NCBI RefSeq assembly: GCF_905404315.1
Contig: NC_066292.1
Location: 9,734,001-9,798,000 of the forward strand
Reading direction: 5' to 3'
Source of the DNA: Leptidea sinapis
Taxonomy: Eukaryota; Arthropoda; Insecta; Lepidoptera; Pieridae
Length of the DNA stretch: 64,000 nt
Under the pieces are notes generated by a model. It did not search any database. It had not been told where the DNA came from and saw nothing but the letters and a program-made list of their open reading frames with translations. The number at the start of each line of letters is the position of its first letter. Within the stretch, counting starts at the first letter, position 1. The translations under genes and the position numbers were made by a program. Shown in pieces: positions 45,502 to 56,410 of the stretch.

Positions 45502-46998
45502 GTTAGATATACTTCAATGGAATGTCAACGGCTTTTATCGGCGTAAACAAAGACTAAAAATTTTATTACATGAATGGAACCCTAGTTGTATTTGTCTACA
45601 AGAATCTAACTTTAAAAATAATTATTGTCATCAAATCTCAGGATATAATGCTATATTTAAAAATAGAAATAATATTTCCCATGCAAGTGGGGGAGTAGTG
45701 TCTTATATTAGGTCCAATATTTTTATATCAGAAGTCAATCTTAATACGAATTTAGAAGCCGTTGCATGTATTATAAATTTCCTACCAAAATGACTGTATG
45801 TAATATTTATTTACCAAATAGTGTTGCTTTAATCGAGCAAGATTTGATAGATTTAATCAATCAACTACCGAAGCCATTTCTTTTAATCGGTGATTTTAAT
45901 AGCCATAGTTTATCATGGGGGAGTTATAAAACGGACTCTCGTGGTAAAATTATCCTTAATATTCTAGATTCATACAATGACATAACTGTATTAAATGAAA
46001 ATCGTCCCACTCATTTAAATGTCGCCAATGCTACAACTAGCGCGATTGATTTAGCGTTATCATCGTGCGCTATTGCTCCATTGTTTCAGTGGAATGTGTT
46101 AGATAACCCCCATGATAGTGACCACTATCCTATTATATTAAGTCATTCATCTTCTTCGGAAGAAAATAGTTCTCACGTTCCTAAATGGATTTTTCTAAAA
46201 GCAAATTGGGATATATATAAATCGCTTATAGATAAAGGGATTGGAGAATTATGTGACATTCATTTAGTTAATGAAACTACGATTGATTTATGTTTATCTA
46301 AATTTAATAATTTAATAATTGATTCCGCAAACCAAGCCATTCCAAAGTCGCGTGGTAATAAAAATAATCGAAAAAAATTGCCTTGGATTACAAATGATTG
46401 TATTACTGCTATAAAAGATTACAAAAGGGCACATAGAAAATATCTAAAATTTAAATCAATCGAATATTTGATTAATTATATCGAATATTTGATTAATTAT
46501 AAAAAAACAAGATCTTTTGCTAGAACACTCTTGAAAGAAACTGAGCTTAAATCCTGGCATGATTACACTTCTTCAATAACTCCTCAAACTCCGTCTTCAG
46601 AAATCTGGAATAAAATAAACAGGTTAAGAAATCGTAATATAAATACACTTTCCCCTTTCTTACTTGATGATGATTCAAATAAAATTACAAACAATATTGA
46701 TAAATGTAATGCTTTAGCAAAAAACTTTGCAAAAAATTCGTCAAATTCTAATTATAGTAATGAATTTATCTCATATACCTCAAATATCCACGTTGATTTA
46801 GCTAGCAATATAGATAATAGCACTATTTTAGAAGAGGAAAACACAATAAACAGCTTACTTACCATTGAGGAGCTTCATTTTGTTTTAAGGAACTGTAAAA
46901 ATTCTTCTCCTGGCCCTGATGGTATTCCTAATTGCTTAATTAAGAATCTGCCCAAAACTGGTATATCATATCTCTTAAAGTTATACAATAATATTTGA
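45494..46998 (+). pseudogene. LINE-I ORF2, endonuclease and RT N-terminus (broken)
   Basis: Starts MSRLDILQWNVNGF with the endonuclease motifs QWNVNG, CLQESN, LIGDFNSHSLSWG and SDHYPI. A one-base deletion near 45775-45785 shifts the frame (the second part is open from 45766). The RT begins SSPGPDGIPNCLIKNL, and the part ends at TGA 46996-46998, where related proteins have Trp (YNNI-W-QNNLFPEIW). A 21-bp in-frame tandem duplication near 46459-46500 repeats IEYLINY. Confidence 0.85.
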
Positions 46999-48342
46999 CA
47001 AAATAATTTATTTCCTGAGATATGGCGTACATCGATCATTATCCCTATTCCAAAACCAGGCAAGGATCATACCCGTCCTCAAAACTACAGGCCCATTGCT
47101 TTGACTTGTAATCTTTGCAAAATATTGGAAAAAGTTATTGCAAATCGCATTCGTTGGAAATTAGAACACGAAAAACTTATATCACCATTTCAAAGTGGCT
47201 TTCGTAAATTTCGTTCGACTAATGACCATTTAGTGTTACTAGATTCAGCTATTTGTGACGCTTTAGCTATAAAGGGTCACCTATTAGCAGTATCAATGGA
47301 CATTGAGAAGGCTTACGAAATGGTTTCAAAAAAGGTAGTACTTCGTACCTTAAGACGTCTTAAATTTACAAGAAATGTAACAATGTTTATAAATAATTTT
47401 CTATCCAATAGAAAAATTAAAGTTAAAATTAACAACAAATATTCTGATCCTGTTGAAATCGATAATGGACTTCCTCAAGGTTCTGTAGTCAGTGTAATTA
47501 TATTTATTTTAACTATTAATGATGTCCTTACTGTCATAAAGTCTCCAGTCAAAGGTTTGCTTTTCGCTGATGATTTAACTTTGTATTGCATTGGTAAAAA
47601 TATTTATACATCTATACAGATGGTTCAAAATGCTCTCAGTTCAATACAGAAATGGTCTCACGAAAATGGCTTCAAGTTTTCTAAATCTAAGACAGAGTTC
47701 ATAATATTTTCTAGACAAAATAATCCCTTCGATAATGTAACACTACATCTTGATGGCCATCCGCTTACTAGAACTTACTGTATTAAGATACTCGGTATGC
47801 TATTTGATAGTAAACATACGTGGAAAGCCCACATTAAAAAGTTAAAAGCCGACTGTTTAAAACATTTAAATATTATTAAAGTTTTGTCGTCTATCACGTG
47901 GGGTTCTAATAAAAATTGTTTGATAAATGTTTATCGTGCTGTAATAAGATCTAAGCTTTATTATAGATCAATAATTTATGATTCATCCAATAAAAATTCA
48001 CTAAATAGTTTAAATTCAATTCAAAATACGGCCTTAAGGTTATGTTTAGGGGCATTCAGAACTAGTCCCTCTCACAGCCTAATTGTAGAATCAGGTGAAC
48101 TTCCTCTGTGGCTTAGGAGAATCAAGCTTTGTCTTTCTTATGCGTATAATGTTACTTCAACTCCGTTAAATCCTGTTAACCATATTATTTCGGTCGAACA
48201 TCTACGTAACTTACTGCAGACAGAAGTAAGACTGCCAGTTCCACTAAGATTACGCTTAAAAAAATACTTGGATACTTTAAATATTTCCCTACCTAAATTA
48301 TTTGCTCGACTTATTCATCCCATGGACAAAAAACAATGTTAG
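46999..48342 (+). pseudogene. LINE-I ORF2, reverse transcriptase (broken)
   Basis: Continues in the same frame after the TGA: NYRPIALTCNLCKILEKVI, SMDIEKAYEMV, NGLPQGSVVSV and the catalytic LLFADDLTLYC, then the thumb region. It ends TAG at 48340-48342 because one base was inserted near 48320 (IHPM instead of IHPWTKNNVRV). Confidence 0.87.
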
Positions 48343-49255
48343 AGTGGATTTATCCCTCAGCAATTTTAGTAAAGAATCCACTGATGCTTTAGTTTATCGT
48401 AAAAAATATTTTGATCTACTTGAAAATTACCGTGACTATAAATTAATATACACAGACGGATCTGTAACTGATAACGGAACCGGCTGCTCCATTATTATCG
48501 AATCAGATTCCACCGCAATTAGTTTACCTAAACAATTTTCTATATTTCTCTGTGAAGCCTATGCAATTTACTGTGCCATCAATATGATTTTAACAAATCC
48601 CGTAAGCCCAAAATATGCGATTTTCACTGACTCGAGGTCGTCCCTTTTAGCTATTCAAAACTGCTTTTCTGAAAACCCTCTAATACAATTGATACACTCT
48701 GTCGTTTTTCAGTTGAAAGAACTATCAGTTGATGTAATAATGATATGGGTACCCTCTCACCAGGGAATAGACGGTAATGAAAAAGCCGATAAAGTGGTCA
48801 GGGAAGCTAGTTTGATGCCCTACAATAGTAATGAAATACCTATCATACTTCTTGACGCCAAACGCGAATTATACAATATAATAAATCTTACGTGGCACCA
48901 AAATTGGAATACTGAAACTTCTAAATTGCACTATTTCAGGCGAGATGTTTTTGAAGGTGAAACCAAATATATTTTAAAACTTAATAGAAAAGAACAATGT
49001 ATATTAACACGTCTGAGAATAGGCCATACCAATGCATCTCATGTACATTATATCACGAAAAGCACTCCTAAGTCTTGCCTTAGATGTAGCTCACCATTTA
49101 CAGTCAAACATGTTTTGTTCGAATGTGCTAGTTATATTTCTGAAAGACAAATGTTTAACCTAAGTAGTGATAGATACCTAATATTAAGTGATCCTGATAT
49201 GTATTGTAATGTTCTACGATTCCTCAAATTTTGTAATCTTTTTAGTTTGATATAA
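48302..49255 (+). pseudogene. LINE-I ORF2, RNase H and CCHC tail
   Basis: The next frame gives RNase H: LIYTDGSVTDNG (Asp), CEAYAIYCAI (Glu), AIFTDSRSSLLAI (Asp) and HQGIDGNEKADKV (His, Asp), all four catalytic acids present. It ends with the Cys-His finger CLRCSSPFTVKHVLFEC seen at the end of I-type ORF2 proteins. Stop TAA at 49253. The true junction is near 48322. Confidence 0.87.
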
Positions 49256-49353
49256 TTATTGTATTTGTGTTCGTGGTCGCTGATAACCTTGTTGTTCTAA
49301 GCGACCTTAAATAAAGGAGGAAAAAAAAAATTAAATTTGAAACCAAAACTTAT

Positions 49354-49425
49354 GAACGATGCGGGGATCGAACCCGCGACCTCTCGCTTTCCGTGCTAGC
49401 ACTCTTCCACTGAGCCGACGAGTTC
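49354..49425 (-). repeat. tRNA-like sequence (pol III boxes) inside an inverted-repeat element
   Basis: Minus strand: 'tcggctcagtggaagagtgc' (box A-like) and GGTTCGATCCC (box B) followed by 'ccgcatcgttc'. Only four acceptor pairs match (GAAC/GTTC), so this is not a working tRNA gene. Confidence 0.6.
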
Positions 49426-49831
49426 CAGTGACGTATCGTGGATAAATCTTGTATATCTTGTTCAACTCTCAGGTTGTGGCTTAACGGGTTGGAGTCCCGC
49501 ATTGTTCTTAAATTTTGTTTTTCAAATTTAATTTGTGTAATATGTATATCCAAAATAAAACAATTGCTTAAAATATGTTTGATTGCTTAAAAAATCTGTA
49601 CCGTTTAAGTGGACAGAGATTTGTGAACTCTTTTAAAGATCACATACATTTTAAATGCGAAGTATGAAAGTAGAGCGGAAAATCGGATTACGGAAATAGA
49701 GCAGGAAAGCAGACCGGGTGAGCGGAAAATGACTCATTGCGTCAACTCAGCCCAGCAAATCCGCATCTCTGCTCTCTGTTCCAGTGGACAAGCAACTTAA
49801 CAGTTACAATAAACACCTCATAAAACAGGTT

Positions 49832-49873
49832 TTTTTATGACAGTAAGGGACGAGACGATCAGGACGTTCAGCA
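49832..49873 (+). mobile_element. Family-A repeat, 5' tip only
   Basis: 'ttttttatgacagtaagggacgagacgatcaggacgttcag', then an abrupt change to the 109-bp duplicated block. Confidence 0.55.
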
Positions 49874-49875
49874 GC

Positions 49876-49984
49876 AAGTACGGCGGACTGGGTCCTTCGT
49901 AGACAACTCATGTGCATTAGTCACGTATGGATGTGTCGATACTTAAAGTGTCGATATATCGATAATATATTAATGTATATTTTT
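49876..49984. repeat. 109-bp block, copy 1
   Basis: Base-for-base identical to 53602-53710. Contains 'tatatcgataatat' (TATCGATA, the DREF-binding motif). It directly precedes a family-A repeat in both places. Confidence 0.9.
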
Positions 49985-50305
49985 ATGATAATGAGGGACG
50001 AGACGAGCAGGACGTTCAGCTGGTGGTAATTGATACGCCCTGCAAATAACAATGCAATGCCGCTCAGGATTCTTGTAAAACCCAAAAATTTCTGAGCGGC
50101 ACTATAATTGCGCTCGTCACCTTGAGACATAAGATGTTTAGTCTCATTTGCCCAGTAATTTCACTAGCTACGGCGCCCTTCAGACCGAAACACAGTAATG
50201 CTTATATACATTAGTGCTTCACGGCAGAAATAGACGCCTTTGTGGTTCCCTTATGGGAATCCGAACCCGGAACCTGGCATCCTGTGCAAAGGAGCCTCCC
50301 ACTGC
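49981..50305 (+). mobile_element. Family-A repeat
   Basis: Near full-length copy with the internal hairpin, and a small insertion ('ttatgggaatccgaacccggaacc') near its 3' end. Confidence 0.8.
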
Positions 50306-50309
50306 TTGA

Positions 50310-50970
50310 GATGAGTCATAACACAGGTGTGGTCCCAGTGTACGAAGAACACCAAAACGTAGTAAAACAATTTATCACTCACAATATAATATACCATAAA
50401 GTATCAGTTTGAGTCATGCGGTAAGACACCCTTAACGCAAGGGTGCGAAATTTAAAATTAATTCGTTGTACTTATTTATCAAATAATCGCGAGGTGCACA
50501 CTAAGCTTAATTGCCTCTCGCACGTTTTGTGGGGAATGTATATAACTCAAAGCTAAAACGGTGTTTAAGCTTCACTTTGACCTCAGTTACACCGAAACCC
50601 AATTTATTAACAAAGAAATAACTGTTATCTGTTTATGTCACTCATAAACTAAATATTAGGTTAAATTTAAAGTATGTTAACGCTGATTGAAGTTGTCCCA
50701 AAGATCTGGTATAACTTTCTGTGTAAGCTGTAAAGTTGCAATAAAACCAAATTAATCTGATACCAGGATTTTATTTACAAGCGAACCAAAAAAAAACTAC
50801 TCCGCCTCCAACACCTTGATTTAGGGCTATTATTACAAAAATAATGAAAATGTAATATTTCCTATGTAATCATATTTTTGTAACATTTTCTTAATTTATT
50901 TGTTACGCTTTCACAATTCAATTACTCAACCGTTCAACACGAAATTATGCATTATCCTCGACAGTCTAAA
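50310..50970. other. AT-rich stretch, nothing recognised
   Basis: No coding motif, RNA box or shared repeat found. Confidence 0.5.
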
Positions 50971-50979
50971 CCATTTAAA

Positions 50980-51207
50980 AATATATTGAAGTAGGTGTTA
51001 CTTTGCGGAAATCGAGTATTATCCAAATATTTTGAGTTTTCTTTAGTGTTAATTCCGCCAATATATTTTGTCTTTAAACATATCAACACGTGTTTCGCCT
51101 CTACACGAGGCATCCTCAGGAGATGTTGACTCGCCAAACTCTGGCACGAGACTCGAGACTGGAATATATTGGCGGAATGAACACTAAAGAAAACATTTGG
51201 ATAAACC
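50980..51207 (-). mobile_element. Penelope-type repeat with hammerhead and inverted flanks
   Basis: Shares its body with 19911-20100. Around the ribozyme core lie two inverted flanks: 'tatccaaat...ttttctttagtgttaattccgccaatata' (about 51011-51066) and its complement (about 51163-51204). No RT or GIY-YIG coding sequence remains here; the Penelope-like assignment rests on the ribozyme type. Confidence 0.6.
51077..51127 (-). ncRNA. Hammerhead ribozyme motif (type I, short stem III)
   Basis: 51 nt on the minus strand. Stem I AACAUCUC/GAUAUGUU (one mismatch); core CUGAGGA (CUGANGA); one extra U; stem II GCCUC-loop GUGUA-GAGGC; core GAA; stem III ACAC/GUGU with no loop; then U as the cleavage-site base (51085), giving the NUH triplet GUU. 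A four-pair stem III without a loop is typical of hammerheads in Penelope-like elements, which are thought to act as dimers. Self-cleavage is inferred, not shown. Confidence 0.7.
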
Positions 51208-51209
51208 TT

Positions 51210-51950
51210 TTCAATCTATTTTAAATGTATAACCCTTATGACTAGTAAGTGAATCTATATTATAAACAAAATAATAGTAAAAAGCCATGGTGTGATAGTC
51301 ACTCGTCTAATCTAAATCTCGTACGCTAATCCCCCGGAATATTACGTTCACATATTTTAAAACAAGCCAACATTTTTGGCTTATTCTATTATCTAAATCA
51401 CTATAACACGGTGATTTTTTAAGTTTTAAATTCCATCCTAAGATAGTAATAAGGGTTATAGTGTGAGAATAGTTATTTTTTTATTGCAGAGATTTTGAAA
51501 ATTTAGTATAAAGTCTTGTATCGTAAATTTACATAACAGAAATGAAATTTCATATTTGTATATTTCGCAGGTATATTGTCAAAGCCGTGATATTATAATT
51601 TCATTAGTGATTTTACACTAACCCGTTAGATTGTCAATCGACTTCATTTCTTACAGTTTAACGGCCTGGTTTTAGTGAGATTGTAATGTCACGGGTACAC
51701 TATAGTGATATTGTAAGGCACTGGTCTGGCTCTAAGACGGTCTCTTTCTTGTCTCATTGTATAGTCATTATTTTCTAGTTATACATTACTGTAATCAACT
51801 AATACCTATCTAAGCGATTTATTGTAATATCTATTTTATTTTATTTTGGCAGCAAACAGTCGTGTACAAAACTAAATTCTTATTCTAATTCTTAATAGAT
51901 AATGACGGACCTTGAGTGCCCACAAATTATAATGAAGTTAATAATAATTA
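51210..51950. other. AT-rich stretch, nothing recognised
   Basis: No coding motif or repeat end found. Confidence 0.5.
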
Positions 51951-51959
51951 ATGTATTCG

Positions 51960-52235
51960 ACTGCCGAAGACAGCAAGCGTCGCAAATATGTTGGTCTCAG
52001 TGAGTCATACATCTTTGTGCCGTTTGGTGTCGAGACACTTGGCCCGTGGGGCCCAGAGGCGCGGACAATGTTCAAAATACTATCTTCGCGCCTCAATAAG
52101 GCTACTGGAAACCCAAGCGCTGGCAGCTATTTCGGTCAACGGATCTGCCAGTATTCTTGTTACGCTTCCACGTAATGATAGTTTTAATTTTATGTAGTCG
52201 TAGTATTGTAAATATAGTTATAAGATTTGTTTTGT
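51960..52235 (+). mobile_element. LINE-D 3' end
   Basis: The frame SESYIFVPFGVETLGPWGPE, then SSRLNKATGNPSAGSYFGQR, is a C-terminal domain known from insect retrotransposon polyproteins. An AT-rich 3' UTR follows. Complementary copies are at 37490 and 11829. Confidence 0.65.
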
Positions 52236-52382
52236 TTGAATAATAAATTATATATTAATGTAAATATTCAGGTAGTATAAGGAAATTAACAATAACATAA
52301 CGCAAATACAAAAAGATATCACTAGTGAAATTATAATATCAGGACTTTGACAATATACATGCGACATATACATTATCCAAGT

Positions 52383-52512
52383 CTTTTTTTTTTATGGAAT
52401 AGGAGGACAAACGAGCGTTACGGGTCACCGGGTCACCTGTGGTTAAGTGATCACCGCCGCCCACAATCTCTTGCAACACCAGAGGAATCACAGGAGCGTT
52501 GCCGGCCTTTGT
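52383..52512 (-). mobile_element. LINE-B 3' end
   Basis: 'ttttttttttatggaataggaggacaaacgagcg' to 'gagcgttgccggcctttg' matches the last 130 bp, with a 9-bp 'gggtcaccg' duplication. Confidence 0.85.
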
Positions 52513-52699
52513 TTCCGCCCAAAGTTTCTCTGTTATCGCTGTTATATTCCTCAATCAGTATAAGCAGTATTGTTAATTTAAAAATATGTTTTTTAATACT
52601 TTGTCCTTTCTGCGTTCAATTAGCAGTATAATCTATCATTCAGTTAGTCTCTGTAATGGCATGTTTAACGGATTATTGAAAGTGTTTAATTAAATCCTG

Positions 52700-53160
52700 T
52701 AGTGTACTGATATCTAGTCTTAACAGAGTAACTGTTAACTATCATTGTCACTGTCACAACATCGACAGTGACATCAACTGTGTAACGTTGAGTGCTATAT
52801 AAGGAATGCACAGTACAGCGGAAGTCCATCTCAGCGGATACTCCATAGGGAGTGCCGCTTGCGCCTCTCTCTTCCCAAGAGAAGGTTGCCTTCGATGAAG
52901 GCTTAGAGGGCACCTGCCCAAAGCCAACTACAGGTGGTGTTTAGTGGGTAGGCACCTAGGTTTTCACGTGAGTCGCACATAACCAACGCAGACTTAGGCT
53001 GCGTTGGTATGCATGAGCATTCACCACCTCCCTCCCGTCGTTATCCCGGAGGGTAGACCTTTCCCTTGTTTGGGCGCAAAAACAAAAAAAAACAAAAGCG
53101 GAAGGCCAGTTCTAATCGGCTATTGGTTGCGTGTGGACGTGTCCGGGTGTAGTGCTACAT
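52700..53160. other. Structured, less AT-rich block of unknown origin
   Basis: Contains perfect 10-bp hairpins (52746-52755 with 52764-52773; 52982-52991 with 52999-53008), a TATATAAGG box near 52796, and a long non-coding leader-like stretch. It could be a solo LTR or retroelement 5' region; no matching second copy exists in the window. Confidence 0.4.
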
Positions 53161-53601
53161 AGTAAAGATTAGTTGTTTCACTCGTGAGCAAACGATGAAC
53201 ATTACAAATCCCAACAGAATAAAAAAGCGATCTTTGATTTTCTTGTTTTAAGCATTTAATTACCAATTTAATGTATATTCAATTGGTATTTGAACGAATA
53301 TGACAGATCAGATTTTTCTATACTATATAGCTTTCGAAATTAAGATTGACATATTGAAAAACTTATTAAGGATTGGTTGATGGACATTAAATCAGGCTTC
53401 TAAATAATCTTAAAAAACATATTACATATTGAAAGCGTAAGTATAACCTACACATGGGCAATGTAGGTACATCAACATTTTCATTTCAATATGTATTATC
53501 ACTCTCACAATTTATAAGCCTTTATATCGATATTCTATTCTTAGAGGCTAAGTATGATATATCGGTCAGTAATATTGTATGAAATAGTAACCAGACATGT
53601 T

Positions 53602-53710
53602 AAGTACGGCGGACTGGGTCCTTCGTAGACAACTCATGTGCATTAGTCACGTATGGATGTGTCGATACTTAAAGTGTCGATATATCGATAATATATTAAT
53701 GTATATTTTT
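53602..53710. repeat. 109-bp block, copy 2
   Basis: Identical to 49876-49984, again followed by family-A sequence. Confidence 0.9.
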
Positions 53711-53890
53711 TATGATAATAAGGGACAAGACGAGCAGGACGTGCAGCTGATCGTAATTGATACGCCCGGCCCATTACAATGCAGTGCCGCTCAGGGTTCT
53801 CGAAAATCCCAAAAATTCTTAGAGGCACTACAATTGCGCTCGTCACCTTGAGACATAAGATGTTATGTCTCATTTGTCCAGTAATTTCTG
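53706..53890 (+). mobile_element. Family-A repeat, 3'-truncated
   Basis: Has the head and hairpin ('gtgccgctcagggttctcga', 'aattcttagaggcac') and stops after 'ctcatttgtccagtaattt'. Confidence 0.75.
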
Positions 53891-54194
53891 ATATTTACGT
53901 GTCTTTCGGGAATACTTTGAATTAAGATTTTAAAAATAAATACAACTTATGACAGGACAGAATAGTAAAAAAGAAGATTAAAAAGTAGTTTGTATATTGC
54001 GACTGCAGGTTATTTTATTCTTGGCGTAAGCCATTGTGGTCAGACTGAGGCTTAACTTTCCATATTTTGTATTTATGTAAGTATCCTACTTACCTATCTA
54101 CCGTACCTAGCTAATGTAAAATAGCTAATCTTTGATAAAGCATACGCGGACAATCGAGGCGCAGGCATAGATTGTTCGCGAGTCCGACACATAG

Positions 54195-54338
54195 TACTGT
54201 TGCTCGCACCAACACACCTCTACCGCGGTCTCTGCTCTCAACGCTCTTCTCGAAGCCAACCCTGATTGTGATATATTTGCGGATGGATTGCAGACGATTT
54301 TAACAGAGTTCTTGCGTTTTTGTGAGAGGTATGGATGA
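54195..54338 (+). other. Exon-like open segment ending in a stop, unidentified
   Basis: After an 'acatag' that could serve as a splice acceptor, 47 codons stay open with balanced composition (NALLEANPDCDIFADGLQTI, EFLRFCERYG) before TGA; 'aataaataaag' follows about 145 nt later. It could be the last exon of a plus-strand host gene, a pseudogene or a retroelement end. I do not recognise the protein, and no partner exon was found. Confidence 0.3.
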
Positions 54339-54489
54339 ACGGTATTAGGATGTTTATTAATTGTTGGTTAACTACAGTAAACTTTGTATTTATTATCTGT
54401 GTAATAATTATGTTTAGTTTGTTTATTTGTAATTAATAACTTACTTTAATGTTGCAATTTCCTCACGCCATTTTATTAAATTATAAATA

Positions 54490-55080
54490 AATAAAGAAGG
54501 ATGAATTTGTAGACTTTAAAAGTCAGATTCAGAACTTGCATTCATTGTAGATCCTCAACGTTTAATATTTCAATTCAATTCAAATCAATTGTCGATATTT
54601 GCGAATTTGGGTGATATACAGGTGTTGAATATATACGAAAATACATGAGCGGCAAACTGCTTATTTACAGCATACAACATTAAAAAAAACATTTATAAAC
54701 TATTACATAATGTTCATAGTATTAACATCTAAAATGTCAAATGTTCATTATTATATGTCAAAAATATAAATAAAGGTCAAAAACTAAACACATGTCAAAA
54801 ACTCAATTTTAAGCACGTACCTTAAAATTCTTACCACAATCCGTTTTAATTTTGGTATTATTTCATCTAGGTACAAATATAATAATCTCAAACTTTGTAC
54901 CCGCATTACTAGCAGAAAGTTATGACTCCCGGCGGCCGATTTTATCACAGACCTTTCCTGTAACAGACTCTTAACACAACTGTTTGTCCATTCATTGTTT
55001 AATTTACAAAAAAATGTATACTTTATTAAATAATATCCGGACGACCGAGCCTTGTTCGGATTTTTACGAATGTACAAATT
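54490..55080. other. AT-rich stretch, nothing recognised
   Basis: The open frame at 54784-55107 (minus) has no motif and overlaps a tRNA-like repeat tail. Confidence 0.5.
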
Positions 55081-55084
55081 TTGA

Positions 55085-55174
55085 ATAAAAAAATAATAAT
55101 AAGACATCTGGATTCGAACCGGGGTCTTCTACTTTCCGTATCAGCCAATGTCCCATTTGAGCTATTATAGTCTT
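55085..55174 (-). repeat. tRNA-like repeat (possible SINE head)
   Basis: Minus strand: 'tagctcaaatggg' (box A-like) and GGTTCGAATCC (box B). Five outer pairs AAGAC/GTCTT close an acceptor-like stem, and an (att)n tail follows. Arms are imperfect, so a real tRNA gene is unlikely. Confidence 0.5.
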
Positions 55175-55179
55175 GTATA

Positions 55180-56410
55180 TAGTGGCAAAATTTACCTCTG
55201 TATTTTAATGTTTTTGTAGCTGTTTCTCATTAAAACACGGATCAATTAACATAATTTAAAATTAAAACCTAGCTAGATCGATTAATCGCCCCCGAAATCC
55301 CCTGTATACCAAATTTCATTAAAACCGTAGGAGCCGTTTCCGAGATTCAGATTAGATATATACAAGATTTGCTCGTGTAAAGATATAAAATTAATCCTTG
55401 ACTATATATAATAAAGTATACATATATGTATTCTTTATTTTATATTTTAATCATTTAAAAAAACAAAATATTCATTGTTTTTAAAGCCTATATTGCTGAA
55501 TTGTAACTGTGTGGTGTATTCAGTTTCAAGCGTGCTTTGTTCGTAGAAAGTTTTGGCATAAACGTATTTCAATGAGATTCATAAAAATACGAATTCTGAC
55601 GAATCCATTGATTTGTGGTAGACATTGCGTATTCAGACCTTAGTTTATAGTATATTTCGAGTGAACGGAATGTTATATTAATAAATGTAACGGCAATATA
55701 AGTGCCGAGGAAGGAGGTTAGGAGGAATAATTGTATGAGATAATTATCAGTACTAGGAAGTAAACTGAACCATTGATAGAAAAAGCTTTATTAAAATGAA
55801 CGGGAATCCGATGATGATTAACATTAAACAATCACACACAATTTAAATTTCATACGATTATGAAACACAAAAGTAATGCTGCATCACTCGAGAAAAACTG
55901 ACAATACCACTAAGCAATTTACAGCTAATGAAAAATTTTGATGATTTTTATGAAAACATCGAAATAGGTATCGATAAAATACGTACGTCACTATTAAGGT
56001 CATCGAAGCGAATAATCAGGTGACTGTCTATATAAGGAAATGTGAAACCGAATTCTCTCTTTCGTATTTGAGGTGTGGTCCATGTTACAGCGATATATTT
56101 TTATAATAGGAATATGTTTTTACACATAATAAGGATGTATTTTGCATCAAAGAAACTTAAATAATGTGACGATTTCCGACTTCATCATCAGCCCTGGAAT
56201 ACTATTTCATAATCTAATTCATAATCTATCAAAATATTGTACACTAATATCTAATTCAGTCAATCCAATTAGAATATTTTTTTGTATAGTGGTTCTATTT
56301 TGTTTTGTAAAGTAAGTTGGTAGAAAAAGTATTACTGAACTGCTTTATTCTCGTGTTCTAGCAATCTGAGTCTAAATATTTTTTTTAAGAGTGGGTCTAA
56401 ATAAACAGAT
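55180..56410. other. AT-rich stretch, nothing recognised
   Basis: No coding motif, RNA box or repeat end recognised. Confidence 0.5.

Larger units (their letters stand above)
44202..49327 (+). mobile_element. Full-length I-group non-LTR retrotransposon (LINE-I)
   Basis: A CpG-rich 5' UTR (44202-44325), ORF1, ORF2 and a 75-nt 3' UTR with a 7-bp stem-loop (49275-49281 with 49300-49306), then poly-A. Flanked by a target duplication aaattaaatttga at 44189-44201 and 49328-49340 (the first A bases may belong to the tail). RNase H in ORF2 and a zinc knuckle in ORF1 place it in the I superfamily (I/Nimb/LOA type). Confidence 0.9.
44182..49541 (-). mobile_element. tRNA-like inverted-repeat element, split by the I-group LINE
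   Basis: The 19-bp end attacacaaattaaatttg at 44182-44200 has its exact complement at 49523-49541; similarity continues inward ('aaaccaaaactta' versus 'aaaaacaaaattta'). Without the LINE (44202-49327) the element is about 230 bp and contains a tRNA-like core at 49354-49425. No ORF. Confidence 0.65.

Noticed and set aside
49354..49425. Functional tRNA gene on the minus strand
   Set aside because: Only four acceptor pairs match, and the sequence lies inside an inverted-repeat element.
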